A stretch of DNA of 64,000 nt from NCBI RefSeq assembly GCF_003931855.1, contig NZ_CP034248.1, forward strand, positions 4,898,001 to 4,962,000. Reading direction: 5' to 3'. Both the position numbers and the translations under genes were made by a program. Of this stretch, positions 1-9,407 are shown piece by piece. The notes beneath the pieces were generated by a model that saw only the letters and a list, made by a program, of their open reading frames with translations, ran no database searches and was not told the origin of the DNA. Positions within the stretch are counted from its first letter, which is position 1. Every line of letters begins with the position of its first letter. This DNA is from Paenibacillus lentus (GTDB taxonomy: Bacteria; Bacillota; Bacilli; Paenibacillales; Paenibacillaceae).

Positions 1-1794
1 CAGATCGTTAGGTGACCCTGCAAGTCCAAGATTACTGCCATCCTGAGTGTACAAATTATCATCCTCAAGCCGGATGACCGTTCCCTCGTAAGACAAGGTC
101 CTCCAATCATTCCCAAATGTAAGCAGAAGCGGGGCCTGACTGTCATGCAAGATATACTCTATCCGCTCCCGGGGATATTCAGGATCAATCGGAATATACA
201 CTGCACCAGCTTTGATCACAGCCCAAATTGCGACCATAATTTCTATAGAATGCCGTCCCATTATCGCTATCGGGGTCTGTCGGTGGATACCGTACTGCAA
301 TAGGGTGCGCGCCAACTGATTAGCCCGTGTATTCAGCTCTTTATACGTTAAGGATTGTCCACGATAAGTTAATGCCACACGATCGGCTGATTGCGCAGAC
401 TGCTTCTCAAACAAATCTAGAATGGTCTGGTCAGCAGGATATAAGCGCTCTGTCAAATTACATTCGTAGAGCAGCTTGTCACGCTCACCTGGCAATAGCA
501 GCTCCAGATTTCGTATCGATTGATGCGGTGTGTTCAATATTTGTTCCGTAATCAGTTCAAGCCGTGAGAACATCTCTTCAATTTGCGACGCGGAGTAGTC
601 ATCGGTCTTATAGTCAAAATAAAGCTCCAGCCCCCCGTTTTCTTCCCACTCCGTAATAATAAGCTGTAAAGGATATAGCTGGTTTCCGTTATGCACCTCG
701 GTTTGCTTCATTTTCCAACCGGGGCCAAAGCTTTTATCATACGAGGTATTATAATAGTTCACACTTACTTGAAATAATTGATCTATGCCGCGTTTCTGAA
801 GCTGGAGGTCTTGGACTAACAAGTTATAAGGATATTTCTGATGGAAGTAACTTTGAATGAGCTCGAGGTTGCAGTTCAGTATAAACTTGGAGAGCGATGT
901 TTCTTGCTCGATCTGAACTAAAAATGGCATACTGCTAGTAAACATACCGAAGGTTTTCTTCTCCTTAACCCCGGTACGATTTAGAACGGGTGTGCCAATT
1001 ATAATGAGGTTTTGTTGAGTGATTTTATGAAGGTAAAGCAGCATTACAGCTATAAAAAAAGTATTCAACGACACCTGGTGGGTATTTGTAAAATCGCGGA
1101 TTCTATCTGAAATAGGTTGATTTAAGATAAATGCCTTTCGCTGGCCTCTAGTATTATTTGACGTGGGAAATAAAGTGATTTTATCAACAGACTTGAACTT
1201 GTTTGTCCAGTAATGCTTGCTCTTCTTAAAGCGTGATGAGGTTAAATATTTCTGCTCCTGCTCAATATAATCAATATATGTAGGCTTGGCTTCCTCCTGA
1301 ATCATTTGCCCCCGCATCAACTGGGTATATAGATCATTAATATGCGAGGTCATGAGTTGAAAGGACCAGCCATCAGAGATGATATGATGTACCTTGGTTA
1401 AATAGGCACTCTCTGTCTCGCTGATCTTGACTAGGGTAAATTCATACAATGCCTCGCCATCCAGCGGAAGCGGCTGAGCAAATTCTGATGCCGCCCATGC
1501 GTCAACATCAACATCAGAGGTAATCGTTGTAAAATCTATAAACGGAAGTTGTCTCCTTTGATAGGCACTTACCGTCTGCTGAACACCTGAATCCTGTTCA
1601 ACAATTCTAATACGTATCGCATCATTGAGCCGTATAAAATGGTTGATTGCTTCCTCAAGCAAATCAAAATCAACAGCTCCATAAATTCTGATTAATCCGC
1701 CGATGTTATGAATACTTGTACCTGGGGAGATATTTTCCACATACCAAATGCGTCTTTGCGGATGGGTTAAGGGGTATATCAAATTAATGTCCAG
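1..1794 (-). CDS. Non-ribosomal peptide synthetase, N-terminal part (condensation domain then start of adenylation domain); runs off the left edge
   Basis: The minus-strand frame is open from about 1809 to the edge. The protein starts directly with a condensation domain: YPLTHPQRRIW near residue 10, then the catalytic HHxxxDG motif read as HHIISDG about 135 residues in. Near position 420 an adenylation domain begins, with LTYKELN, AIMGRHS and IKAGAVYIPID (A1-A3 type core motifs). It joins an acyl or peptidyl donor to the amino acid activated by the following module; the amino acid specificity lies outside the window. No ATG fits the start. A GGAGG is followed after 8 nt by an in-frame CTG (1794); an in-frame TTG at 1809 precedes the GGAGG. 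The start is therefore uncertain. The 336-aa gene upstream is 26 nt from the TTG and probably in the same transcript. Family certain, start moderate. Confidence 0.88.
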   Translation of the reverse strand, partial: MDINLIYPLTHPQRRIWYVENISPGTSIHNIGGLIRIYGAVDFDLLEEAINHFIRLNDAIRIRIVEQDSGVQQTVSAYQRRQLPFIDFTTITSDVDVDAWAASEFAQPLPLDGEALYEFTLVKISETESAYLTKVHHIISDGWSFQLMTSHINDLYTQLMRGQMIQEEAKPTYIDYIEQEQKYLTSSRFKKSKHYWTNKFKSVDKITLFPTSNNTRGQRKAFILNQPISDRIRDFTNTHQVSLNTFFIAVMLLYLHKITQQNLIIIGTPVLNRTGVKEKKTFGMFTSSMPFLVQIEQETSLSKFILNCNLELIQSYFHQKYPYNLLVQDLQLQKRGIDQLFQVSVNYYNTSYDKSFGPGWKMKQTEVHNGNQLYPLQLIITEWEENGGLELYFDYKTDDYSASQIEEMFSRLELITEQILNTPHQSIRNLELLLPGERDKLLYECNLTERLYPADQTILDLFEKQSAQSADRVALTYRGQSLTYKELNTRANQLARTLLQYGIHRQTPIAIMGRHSIEIMVAIWAVIKAGAVYIPIDPEYPRERIEYILHDSQAPLLLTFGNDWRTLSYEGTVIRLEDDNLYTQDGSNLGLAGSPNDL

Positions 1795-1835
1795 AGAAAA
1801 AACCTCCAATACATATAATTATGAGGTAACCGCCA

Positions 1836-2846
1836 CTAGGAGATAAGCTGGCGTTCCAGTGCCTCCACCACGGTTTCCAATACCGCCTGTTCATGCTCTC
1901 TAATTGTTGTTAACTCCTGTAATCCCTGTCTCAGCAGTGTATCGTCATTGGTGAAAGCATACTTCATCAGTAAATGCCTTAAAAAAAACATCCTTCCCTC
2001 TACAGGGCTAAAGCATCCTGTAAGTTCAGCCGGGAGAATTCCCTGATTGCATAAGTAGTCTAAACGCAGTGACATCGTCTTCTTATGCTCCAGCAAAATG
2101 TGTATCGGTCTAATATCCCGCTTGCGAACCAGGATCGGCAAATTATCAGCGATTGCCTGGTAAACCTCAGTGCCAAATGCGGCTTCCAGCATTCCAGATG
2201 TTGCACGGTGGCACAGTGAAATATTGCGTCCAGACAGGTAATCCTCCAAAGCTTGTTTAATAACAGTGGCATCGAGTGTGTAGCTTCCGGAAGGATTTAT
2301 TTTATATAAAAAAATATGTTCCTCAAAACGCTCCGTATTCGGGAGCTGCTCTATCCCCTGCTCCAATTCATGAAACGGTACAAGCGTTCTGCGAAATTGC
2401 ATTTCCTGATCATATCCCAAAATCAGAAACATGCGACTCTGGTCATCATAACCATAGATCAAAACATCATGGGCATAATGAATCTGACGGTAGACCCGCC
2501 GCTGAGGTATATAAAATTCATCTACATTAAGCGAAATGGTATAACCTAAATTAATATTTCTAATAAGAAAATCTATAATGCCTTCGGGAGAAGATAGAAT
2601 AGATTCCCGCTCCAGTTTCTGTGTAATCAACCAAGGACATTGAACAAAGTCTTCGCCATAAAAGCTTAAAGGCAGGGATGATGAAGCATAATCGTCATCA
2701 AGATGAGAATAACAGTATAGATGAATAAAATTACTATAAAACCAGGGCAGTGTTTCTTGGCGAGTAAATAGCGTGCAAAGGGGGTAGGCCAAATACTGAT
2801 ACCCAATAATTGGCGGAATAACGATTTCTAATTCTCTAGCAGCCAA
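1836..2846 (-). CDS. Hypothetical protein, possibly C39-like/BtrH-like, encoded next to the NRPS
   Basis: A 336-aa soluble protein with no signal peptide or membrane segment. A stretch around residues 105-145 (DEFYIPQ, then YAHDVLIYGYDD and ILGYD) resembles the papain-like C39/BtrH N-terminal fold found in several peptide antibiotic clusters. Such proteins handle acyl-carrier-bound or peptide substrates, but I cannot see a full Cys-His dyad with confidence. The gene lies immediately upstream of the NRPS start in the same direction, so it is probably co-transcribed and acts in the same biosynthesis. Function is inference from context only. Confidence 0.5.
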   Translation of the reverse strand: MAARELEIVIPPIIGYQYLAYPLCTLFTRQETLPWFYSNFIHLYCYSHLDDDYASSSLPLSFYGEDFVQCPWLITQKLERESILSSPEGIIDFLIRNINLGYTISLNVDEFYIPQRRVYRQIHYAHDVLIYGYDDQSRMFLILGYDQEMQFRRTLVPFHELEQGIEQLPNTERFEEHIFLYKINPSGSYTLDATVIKQALEDYLSGRNISLCHRATSGMLEAAFGTEVYQAIADNLPILVRKRDIRPIHILLEHKKTMSLRLDYLCNQGILPAELTGCFSPVEGRMFFLRHLLMKYAFTNDDTLLRQGLQELTTIREHEQAVLETVVEALERQLIS

Positions 2847-2982
2847 TACAACACCTTCCTTCCATATTTAGGCGAAAATAATATTAAAAGCACCTTCTTT
2901 GGTAAAAAATAGAATCTATCATTCGTTTTTATACTCCCATATTTGTTAACTAATGTCAAGAATTATAGTAAATTGAAATATA

Positions 2983-3013
2983 AAAAAGAAAGCTGGGGTT
3001 CTCAGCTTTCTTC
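2983..3013 (-). terminator. Rho-independent terminator downstream of the beta-galactosidase gene
   Basis: Inverted repeat AAGAAAGCTG / CAGCTTTCTT with a short loop. Read on the minus strand it is followed by a T-run. It lies just past the beta-galactosidase stop codon and ends the sugar operon. Confidence 0.7.
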
Positions 3014-3047
3014 GCGAACTTCTTCTGGGCTTTTTTGGTTTCCGGCT

Positions 3048-5060
3048 TTACTTCTCTTCAATAATTAGTACACCCCAGCGCTCTAAGGTCAACTGCTGCT
3101 GGCTCACCACGCGATGTCCCGACAACAGTTCTTCACCATCCTGATGCGGGTACACTAGGACCTGCTCTTCATCGGAATAGTTCATATAGAAATGGACAAG
3201 CTTGCCGTCTTCGTTCCGACCATACTTCGTAATCAGCGGAAAAGCAATCGCCTGATCCTTGCCCCACAATCCTGCATCCTTCACCGCTTGCTCCAGCACC
3301 TGGCGCATGATGGCCGGGCTCGGCAGGCAGCCGACATAAGTCGCGACCCCTTCGCCATACTCGTTTCGAGTAATGGCGGCATAGCCCCCCCAATGCGGGT
3401 GATCATAATAGGCCAGCACCTCTGCGGTTGTCGGCGTGATCAGCTCCATCCACGTCTCCACGTAATTCTGCTCTTCCCCTACGCCGAATGGATCGTCTTT
3501 CAGTGATACATTCTTCGGTTCGGCAAACATGCTGTAATAGATACCGCAGGCTTCGTTAATGATGCCCGGCTGATGCGTCGTCCTCACTTTGATGTGCTCA
3601 TTCGTGAATCCGCTCTTGAAAGAATAGACGATATGTCCGCCACTACGCACGAAATCATTCAATCTTTCGAGCAGTTCATCGGACGCCGCGTACAATGCCG
3701 GAACAATGAGCAGCTTATATTGATCCAGGTTCTCGCTGGACGGGTGGACGATATCACAGCCGATATTCATTCTGTATAGCTGATCATACATCAGGCGAAC
3801 GATATCATTGTAGTTCTTCTCCTGATCTGGCAGCTTGAACCATTCCAGCGCGGTCAGCGCTTCGTTGCTTACAAGCACGGCGACCTCATTCTTTTTCCGC
3901 AAATTCACCAACTTCGGGGAAAGTCTGGCAAAATCCCGCCCGATCGTCTTCGCCTCGTTATAGACCGGGTTTGGCTCAAAGTCATGACTCAGCAGCCCTT
4001 TCCAATACGTCTCAAAGGAGTTGTGGATCGAATGCCAGTGCCAGTAGGCAACCATATTCGCTCCCGAGGCCAAATGGCTGAACGCCTGCAGTCGCAGCTG
4101 TCCCGGGTATGGAACCCAATGGGCGAACCCCTGCGCTTCGGTCTCCAGCACGAGATAGCTGGCTCCCTTTGTGGAACGGGCCACATCGCCGCCGAATGAA
4201 ATTTCGATCCCGGTCAAATCATCCTGCGAGGGATGGTAGATATCGACTCCCGTAATGTCAAAAGCTCTAGAGGCCTCAAAATGGTCAACGTCCGGCTGCA
4301 CCCCATAGGAATAACCCCGCCATTCGAAGTCGAAGTTCTGGGTGACGAATTGATCCGGGCGCTTGTACTCATTGACGAGCGACACCTGCCAAGACAAGAA
4401 ATCGGTCACCAGCTTCCGCTGGAAACGGGCAAACTCAGCGCCAAGGCTGCCGTTGATCGTTCCTACGACCGAAGGAAAGTCCTCCCAACTGTTAATCCGA
4501 TTGCTCCAGTACGCAAGACCAAATTCCTCGTTCACCTTCTCCACGGCTCCAAATTTCTCTCTCATATATTTCACGAACTGAACCTGCACGTTAGGGCCTG
4601 CCGTATGATAATGCTTCGTCTCGTTATCGGTCTGATACCCAATGACCGCCGGATGATCCTTCACGCGCTCCATCATTTTGCGGATGATTCTCTCGGCATA
4701 GAACAGGTATTTCGGGTTCGTTATATCCATTATCTGTCTTGCACCGTAGCGCCCTTCACCTTGCGGCGTCACCGCCAGCACGTCCGGGTGCTCCTTCACC
4801 ATCCAGGTAGGAACCGCATAGGTCGGGGTTCCCACGATGACCTGAATGCCCGCTGCATGCATTGCCTCTAAGACGCGATCCAGCGAGGTAAAATCAAATA
4901 CACCGCTCTGCGGCTCATGCGTGCTCCAGGTCGATTCCCCGATTCGCACCACATTGATGCCAGCATCCTTCATCATTTGGATGTCCTGATCCAGTCGATC
5001 ATAAGGCATGTATTCATCGTAATAAGCAACTCCGTAGTATAGCTTTTGCATGTTCTGCAC
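3048..5060 (-). CDS. GH42 family beta-galactosidase
   Basis: About 670 aa, the usual length for glycoside hydrolase family 42. It hydrolyses terminal beta-galactosides and has no signal peptide, so it acts on imported oligosaccharides. The N-terminal TIM barrel begins YYGVAYYDEY; the acid/base glutamate is in GYQTDNET (about residue 145) and the nucleophile in LVLETEAQ (about residue 300). The trimerisation and C-terminal beta domains follow. I chose the GTG at 5060 because GGAGGAG lies 8 nt before it; the ATG at 5111 has only a weak ribosome site and the ATG at 5051 is too far from the strong one. It is the last gene after the ABC importer genes, so it probably degrades what that importer brings in. 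Confidence 0.93.
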   Translation of the reverse strand: MQNMQKLYYGVAYYDEYMPYDRLDQDIQMMKDAGINVVRIGESTWSTHEPQSGVFDFTSLDRVLEAMHAAGIQVIVGTPTYAVPTWMVKEHPDVLAVTPQGEGRYGARQIMDITNPKYLFYAERIIRKMMERVKDHPAVIGYQTDNETKHYHTAGPNVQVQFVKYMREKFGAVEKVNEEFGLAYWSNRINSWEDFPSVVGTINGSLGAEFARFQRKLVTDFLSWQVSLVNEYKRPDQFVTQNFDFEWRGYSYGVQPDVDHFEASRAFDITGVDIYHPSQDDLTGIEISFGGDVARSTKGASYLVLETEAQGFAHWVPYPGQLRLQAFSHLASGANMVAYWHWHSIHNSFETYWKGLLSHDFEPNPVYNEAKTIGRDFARLSPKLVNLRKKNEVAVLVSNEALTALEWFKLPDQEKNYNDIVRLMYDQLYRMNIGCDIVHPSSENLDQYKLLIVPALYAASDELLERLNDFVRSGGHIVYSFKSGFTNEHIKVRTTHQPGIINEACGIYYSMFAEPKNVSLKDDPFGVGEEQNYVETWMELITPTTAEVLAYYDHPHWGGYAAITRNEYGEGVATYVGCLPSPAIMRQVLEQAVKDAGLWGKDQAIAFPLITKYGRNEDGKLVHFYMNYSDEEQVLVYPHQDGEELLSGHRVVSQQQLTLERWGVLIIEEK

Positions 5061-5122
5061 AGCTGGCTCTCCTCCCTCATTCTTAATGCATTTAATCGCG
5101 CACCTTTTCATGCAGCATCTAC

Positions 5123-5950
5123 CTATCCCTTAACGGCGCCCTCGGTAATCCCCTCCATAATGAAACGCTGGAAGATCGAATAAATAATCACTACCGGAAT
5201 AGCCGTCAGAACGAGTGCCGCCAGGATCAGCGACCATTCTTTGTTGTATTCGCCAAACAGCATATTCGTAGACAAAATTAACGTGTAACGATTGACGTCA
5301 GTGAGCATAAGCAGCGGTAGCAGGAAATCATTCCATATCCATAGGAAGTTCAAAATTCCAATCGTAACTGAAATCGGCAGCAGCAGGGGGAATATGATGC
5401 GAAAATAAGTCTGGAAATCCCCACAGCCATCCATTCTTGCTGACTCCTCCAGCTCTTTCGGGATCGTTTTTACAAAACCGTGGTACAAGAATACCGCCAT
5501 ATTCACACCAAGGCCGATGTAAATTAGACCTAATCCATAAGTCGTTCCTTGCACGGCCAAACTCTTAGCTACTCTGGTCAGCGAAATCATAATGGAGTGA
5601 AACGGTACGAGCATCGAGGCAATAAATAGGAAGAAGATAAAGTTGCTCAGCTTCCCTGGCGTACGCGACAGCTTATATCCCGCCAAGCCAGCTGTAAAAA
5701 TAATACCGCCCACTCCCAGAATAGACACAATGACTGAGTTCTTCACACTGCTCAGCAGGTTGATTTGCTGATAGGCGTATACATAGTTCTCGAAGTGGAG
5801 CTTTGTCGGCAGAGCCATCACGGAACTGAACATTTCTCCTTGGGTCTTAAAGGAGTTGATGACGGCTAGATATATCGGAAAAAAGGATACTGCGGCCAAC
5901 ACCGCAAGCAACAACGTAACGAGATAAGAGGCTGCTGTTCGCTTTCTCAT
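5123..5950 (-). CDS. Carbohydrate ABC transporter permease (MalG/CUT1 type)
   Basis: 275 aa with six hydrophobic segments and the EAA-type cytoplasmic loop read as ELEESARMDGCGDFQTYF followed by IIFPLL, the contact point for the ATPase. Family: binding-protein-dependent transport inner membrane component of sugar importers. Its ATG overlaps the TGA of the preceding permease gene (ATGA at 5947-5950), so the two are translationally coupled. No ATPase gene is present in the operon; as in many Paenibacillus importers a shared MsmX-type ATPase encoded elsewhere is the likely partner. Confidence 0.93.
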   Translation of the reverse strand: MRKRTAASYLVTLLLAVLAAVSFFPIYLAVINSFKTQGEMFSSVMALPTKLHFENYVYAYQQINLLSSVKNSVIVSILGVGGIIFTAGLAGYKLSRTPGKLSNFIFFLFIASMLVPFHSIMISLTRVAKSLAVQGTTYGLGLIYIGLGVNMAVFLYHGFVKTIPKELEESARMDGCGDFQTYFRIIFPLLLPISVTIGILNFLWIWNDFLLPLLMLTDVNRYTLILSTNMLFGEYNKEWSLILAALVLTAIPVVIIYSIFQRFIMEGITEGAVKG

Positions 5951-6831
5951 GATTCCACCTCTCTTTTTTTCATGACGCTAATTTGAATAAAGGTAAAAAG
6001 GAGGATGAACAGGAACAGGATAATCGACTTCGCGCTGGCGTAACCGTACCTGAAGTTGCTGGAGAAAGCCTCCTCATAAATGTTCAGGGTGATCACCTGC
6101 GTGCTCCGCCCCGGACCGCCCCCGGTCAAGCCGTACACGACATCAAACACTTTGAACGCTCCGTTCAGCGTAAGGAACAAACAAATCGTCAAAGCATGAG
6201 TGATCATCGGCAGGGTAACGCGCATGAAACGTTGGAACACGTTTGCCCCGTCAATAATAGCCGCCTCCTGCAAATGCTGAGGCACGCCCTGCAATCCCGC
6301 CAGGTAAATAATCATCATGTAGCCGACACCGTTCCAAAGCGATACGATAATAATGGAGTAGAATGAAACGCTCGGATCGCCAATCCACCCTTGATCAAGA
6401 AAAGTGAGCATCGTCTTCTCAGCGATTTGTGGCAGCACTTGTGTAAATACGAAGGACCACATGAATGCACTGATAATTAGACTGATCATGTTGGGCATGA
6501 AAAATATCGTTCTAAAAAATCCCTTCGATCTTCGTTTGGATTCGATCAGCACTGCGAGAAACAAAGCAAATACGTTCTGCAGCACAACCATAATCACCAC
6601 GTATTTCAATGTAAACCATAGCGAGTTCAAAAAATCGGGATCAGCGCGTAGAATTTCCACGAAGTTAGCAAATCCTACAAAGTCATAGGCAGGGTTCAGT
6701 CCATTCCAGTCGGTCAAGCTGTAGAACATGCCGCCAAGCGTCGGGATGAGCAGGAATATCGTGTAAATAATAAATGCTGGAGCTAGAAAGGCAAAGAAGG
6801 ACAGGTACTTCCGATAACCTTTGGAGAGCAT
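5947..6831 (-). CDS. Carbohydrate ABC transporter permease (MalF/CUT1 type)
   Basis: 294 aa, six membrane segments, EAA loop read as LQEAAIIDGANVFQRF. It forms the membrane channel with the next permease. The start ATG has GAGGTGATG upstream. It is preceded by the solute-binding protein gene and overlaps the next permease by 4 nt. Confidence 0.93.
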   Translation of the reverse strand: MLSKGYRKYLSFFAFLAPAFIIYTIFLLIPTLGGMFYSLTDWNGLNPAYDFVGFANFVEILRADPDFLNSLWFTLKYVVIMVVLQNVFALFLAVLIESKRRSKGFFRTIFFMPNMISLIISAFMWSFVFTQVLPQIAEKTMLTFLDQGWIGDPSVSFYSIIIVSLWNGVGYMMIIYLAGLQGVPQHLQEAAIIDGANVFQRFMRVTLPMITHALTICLFLTLNGAFKVFDVVYGLTGGGPGRSTQVITLNIYEEAFSSNFRYGYASAKSIILFLFILLFTFIQISVMKKREVES

Positions 6832-6911
6832 GGTTACATCACCTCAGATGTTCGAATATTGGTTAGTCGAAGAGCAGCGCCACCAAGCACGCCGCCCTTC
6901 GCCTTCGGACC

Positions 6912-8219
6912 CTACTTGTTTACTTTGTTGAAATCCTTCCAAGCTTTATCCAGTGCATTGATCACGTCATCCTGCGACATTTGGTTGGCAAAGTAGCTTT
7001 GCAGCCCTTTCCCGACTTCGTCTTTGACCGCTTGAGGAATCCGCGGATCCTGATACGATTTGCCTGCCTTTACGTACTCGGTCGCATCATTGACCCAAGG
7101 GTAGCTGTCAAATGTATGCACCGTGGCCAGCGGGTTAAATTTCAGGCTTTGGAAAAAGTCGCTGGAATCGTTCTCGTCCAAAATATAGTTAACCAAGTCC
7201 AGTGCGACTTCCTTGTGCTTGCTCGTCGGCGAAACCGCTAGCGAAGTAGAAGTACTCAAGTTGATCAGCGTTGCGTCAGGATTATCATTAATCGGCAGCG
7301 GAGCCACCCCGAATTCAAAATCAGGATTGGACTTCAGAATGGTCTCGGCGTACCATGGCCCTTGAATCCACATGGCCCCTTTGCCTGTGGCAAATGCGGC
7401 TGCGCCATCATCCCCGCTCACTTCCAGTGCCTTATCCGTTCCGTTGGCATTAACCAGGTCAATGATATCGAACATCGCTTTCATCTCGGAGAAAGATCCG
7501 TTGTCGTTATACATTCTGTCGACAAAATCGGCGTTGCCTGTTTCCGTCATGGCACCTACGGCCAATGGCAGGAACAGCTGCGGAATCCAGGCTTCCTGGT
7601 AAGAGAGCACGAACGGTGTAATATTATTCTCCTTCAACTTCTCTACAACCGCTTTCATTTCTGTCAATGTGGTTGGAGGCGCCAGTCCCAGATCAGAGAA
7701 TACTTGTTTGTTGTATAGGTATCCCCAGGACAGCGTCTCTAACGGTACTGCAACAACCTTGTCGTCATACGTCACGGACGGCTTCACACTATCCAGTAGA
7801 GTACTCACAAAAGGTTGGCTGGACAAGTCCTCTAAATAACCGGCTTTGTAGAAGGTCGGCACCTCGTTGACGGCATGAAGGCTAAATACGTCCGGCGCAT
7901 CGTTTGAAGCGAGTCTTGTCTTTAAAATTTGCGGAGCATTATCCGCGTTGGGCATTTCCAGTTGAACCTTGACATCGATATTTTTCTCTGCTTTTTCTTT
8001 GGCAATGAAGTCGGCAATGTATTTGTCATACTGTTCTTTGAGGCGAGGCTGTGCGATGAATACCTTCAGATTCACCGTTTCCGCCTTTCCTCCTTTGTCT
8101 GCCTTATCGGAATCACCGCTATTCGCGCTTCCGGATGATGTGTTGCCTCCCGATCCGCAGCCTGCCAGCAGGCCTACAACCAAAATTACGCTAAGCAGCA
8201 GTTTCCATTTGTTCTTCAT
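6912..8219 (-). CDS. Extracellular sugar-binding lipoprotein of the ABC importer
   Basis: 435 aa. The N-terminus is a lipoprotein signal (KKWK-type basic start, hydrophobic core, lipobox LLAGC) followed by a Gly/Ser-rich tether. The rest is a family 1 solute-binding protein with ASNDAPDVFSLHA and KGAMWIQGPW ligand-binding segments. It captures an oligosaccharide, probably a beta-galactoside given the GH42 gene, at the outer face of the membrane. A good GGAGGTC ribosome site precedes the ATG. Confidence 0.92.
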   Translation of the reverse strand: MKNKWKLLLSVILVVGLLAGCGSGGNTSSGSANSGDSDKADKGGKAETVNLKVFIAQPRLKEQYDKYIADFIAKEKAEKNIDVKVQLEMPNADNAPQILKTRLASNDAPDVFSLHAVNEVPTFYKAGYLEDLSSQPFVSTLLDSVKPSVTYDDKVVAVPLETLSWGYLYNKQVFSDLGLAPPTTLTEMKAVVEKLKENNITPFVLSYQEAWIPQLFLPLAVGAMTETGNADFVDRMYNDNGSFSEMKAMFDIIDLVNANGTDKALEVSGDDGAAAFATGKGAMWIQGPWYAETILKSNPDFEFGVAPLPINDNPDATLINLSTSTSLAVSPTSKHKEVALDLVNYILDENDSSDFFQSLKFNPLATVHTFDSYPWVNDATEYVKAGKSYQDPRIPQAVKDEVGKGLQSYFANQMSQDDVINALDKAWKDFNKVNK

Positions 8220-8348
8220 GCTTTTGACCTCCCAATGTCTATTGTTGGTTACGCTTTCATTGTAAAATAATAAAGAAAGAGATTAATTCGATTTAATTAA
8301 CCTCTTTCTTTGTACAATTTTAAACTTCGTTCTTACCTTCTCATAGTA

Positions 8349-9407
8349 TTATCGCTCTTTCCTCATTTCTCCCGGGGCTACGCCAAAGTGCTTCTTAAAT
8401 ACGCGATAGAAATAAGCAACCTCCTCATAACCGCAGCTTTCGGCGATCGCCCTGATCGGCTGCTCGCCTTCCAGCAGCAGTTTTTTTGATTTTTCCATCC
8501 GCAGCTGCTGAATATAATCCGACAGATTTTGCTTAAACTCATTTTTAAAAGCCCGGCTTAAATATTCTTTACTAACGAAAAATGCTCCGGCGATCTGCTC
8601 CAGGGTAATCGGTTTGCAATAATTAGCCTCCACGTATTGCTTAATCTCCGCTAGGTTAAGCTTACGCCGGTATTTCCGGTGCTCCTCAAGCTGGCTCATC
8701 GCCAGTAAATACAGCTCCGTTAAATCGTTAAATAATCGTTCATAGGATTGCAGCGCTTCTGCACGGATTTCAAATTGGAATCCGTTCACAGTCTGCGAGT
8801 TGGCGACCATAAGCTCACGAAGCAGTACCATGAATTCTTGATAGATTTGAGCCTGCATCTTCGCCTGGGTCGCTTCATAGTCATTCAGCTCCCGGAGCAG
8901 CTTTTGAAATGTGCTTCGGACTCCTGCGGTATCGAGCCGATTGTAGTACGCAGTTAGCGCGGGCTTGTACCCTTTAGCAATTTGCAGGAAATCCATTTGC
9001 AGCGTAAATTGCTGCCGGGAAATCTGACGTGAGGATTCCAGCTCTTTTTTACACTTCAGTAAGGCAGCATTCAATTCCTGTGGATCAATCGGCTTAAGGA
9101 TATAATCCTTGGCTTTGCAGCGAATCGCCTGCCTCAAGTACGTAAAATCGTCGTATCCGCTGACTACGATGACTTTAGTGGCAGGGTAACGCTCCTTCAA
9201 GATGCCCAGCAGCTCCATCCCGTCCGCCCCCGGCATACGCATATCCGTAATGACCAACTGAGGCGATCGATCTTCGATCAAGCGCAAAGCCTCCAAGCCG
9301 TCATCTGCTTCACCAATAATTTCCATGCCATACTCATCCCATGACCCATACCGCTTAATCATCTCGCGCGGCATTTTCTCATCATCAACGATTATTGTTC
9401 TGATCAT
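8349..9407 (-). CDS. Response regulator, receiver plus AraC-type DNA-binding domain (YesN-like)
   Basis: About 352 aa. The receiver domain has the acidic pair in VDDE, the phosphorylated aspartate in ITDMRMPG and the conserved lysine in LKPID. The last 100 residues are an AraC-family double helix-turn-helix (ITLEQIAGAFFVSKEYLSRAFK, then AESCGYEEVAYFYRVFKKHFG). It is phosphorylated by the kinase encoded upstream, with which it overlaps, and probably activates the downstream importer and GH42 genes. I prefer ATG 9407 (GAGGGTGA 8 nt upstream) to the GTG at 9419. Confidence 0.92.
   Translation of the reverse strand: MIRTIIVDDEKMPREMIKRYGSWDEYGMEIIGEADDGLEALRLIEDRSPQLVITDMRMPGADGMELLGILKERYPATKVIVVSGYDDFTYLRQAIRCKAKDYILKPIDPQELNAALLKCKKELESSRQISRQQFTLQMDFLQIAKGYKPALTAYYNRLDTAGVRSTFQKLLRELNDYEATQAKMQAQIYQEFMVLLRELMVANSQTVNGFQFEIRAEALQSYERLFNDLTELYLLAMSQLEEHRKYRRKLNLAEIKQYVEANYCKPITLEQIAGAFFVSKEYLSRAFKNEFKQNLSDYIQQLRMEKSKKLLLEGEQPIRAIAESCGYEEVAYFYRVFKKHFGVAPGEMRKER

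Noticed and set aside
327-551. Small plus-strand ORF within the NRPS region
   Set aside because: It is antisense to a clear condensation/adenylation coding frame and has no ribosome site.
4233-4871. 212-codon plus-strand ORF antisense to the beta-galactosidase
   Set aside because: Composition is that of a shadow frame of a GC-richer gene; no domain and no start signal.
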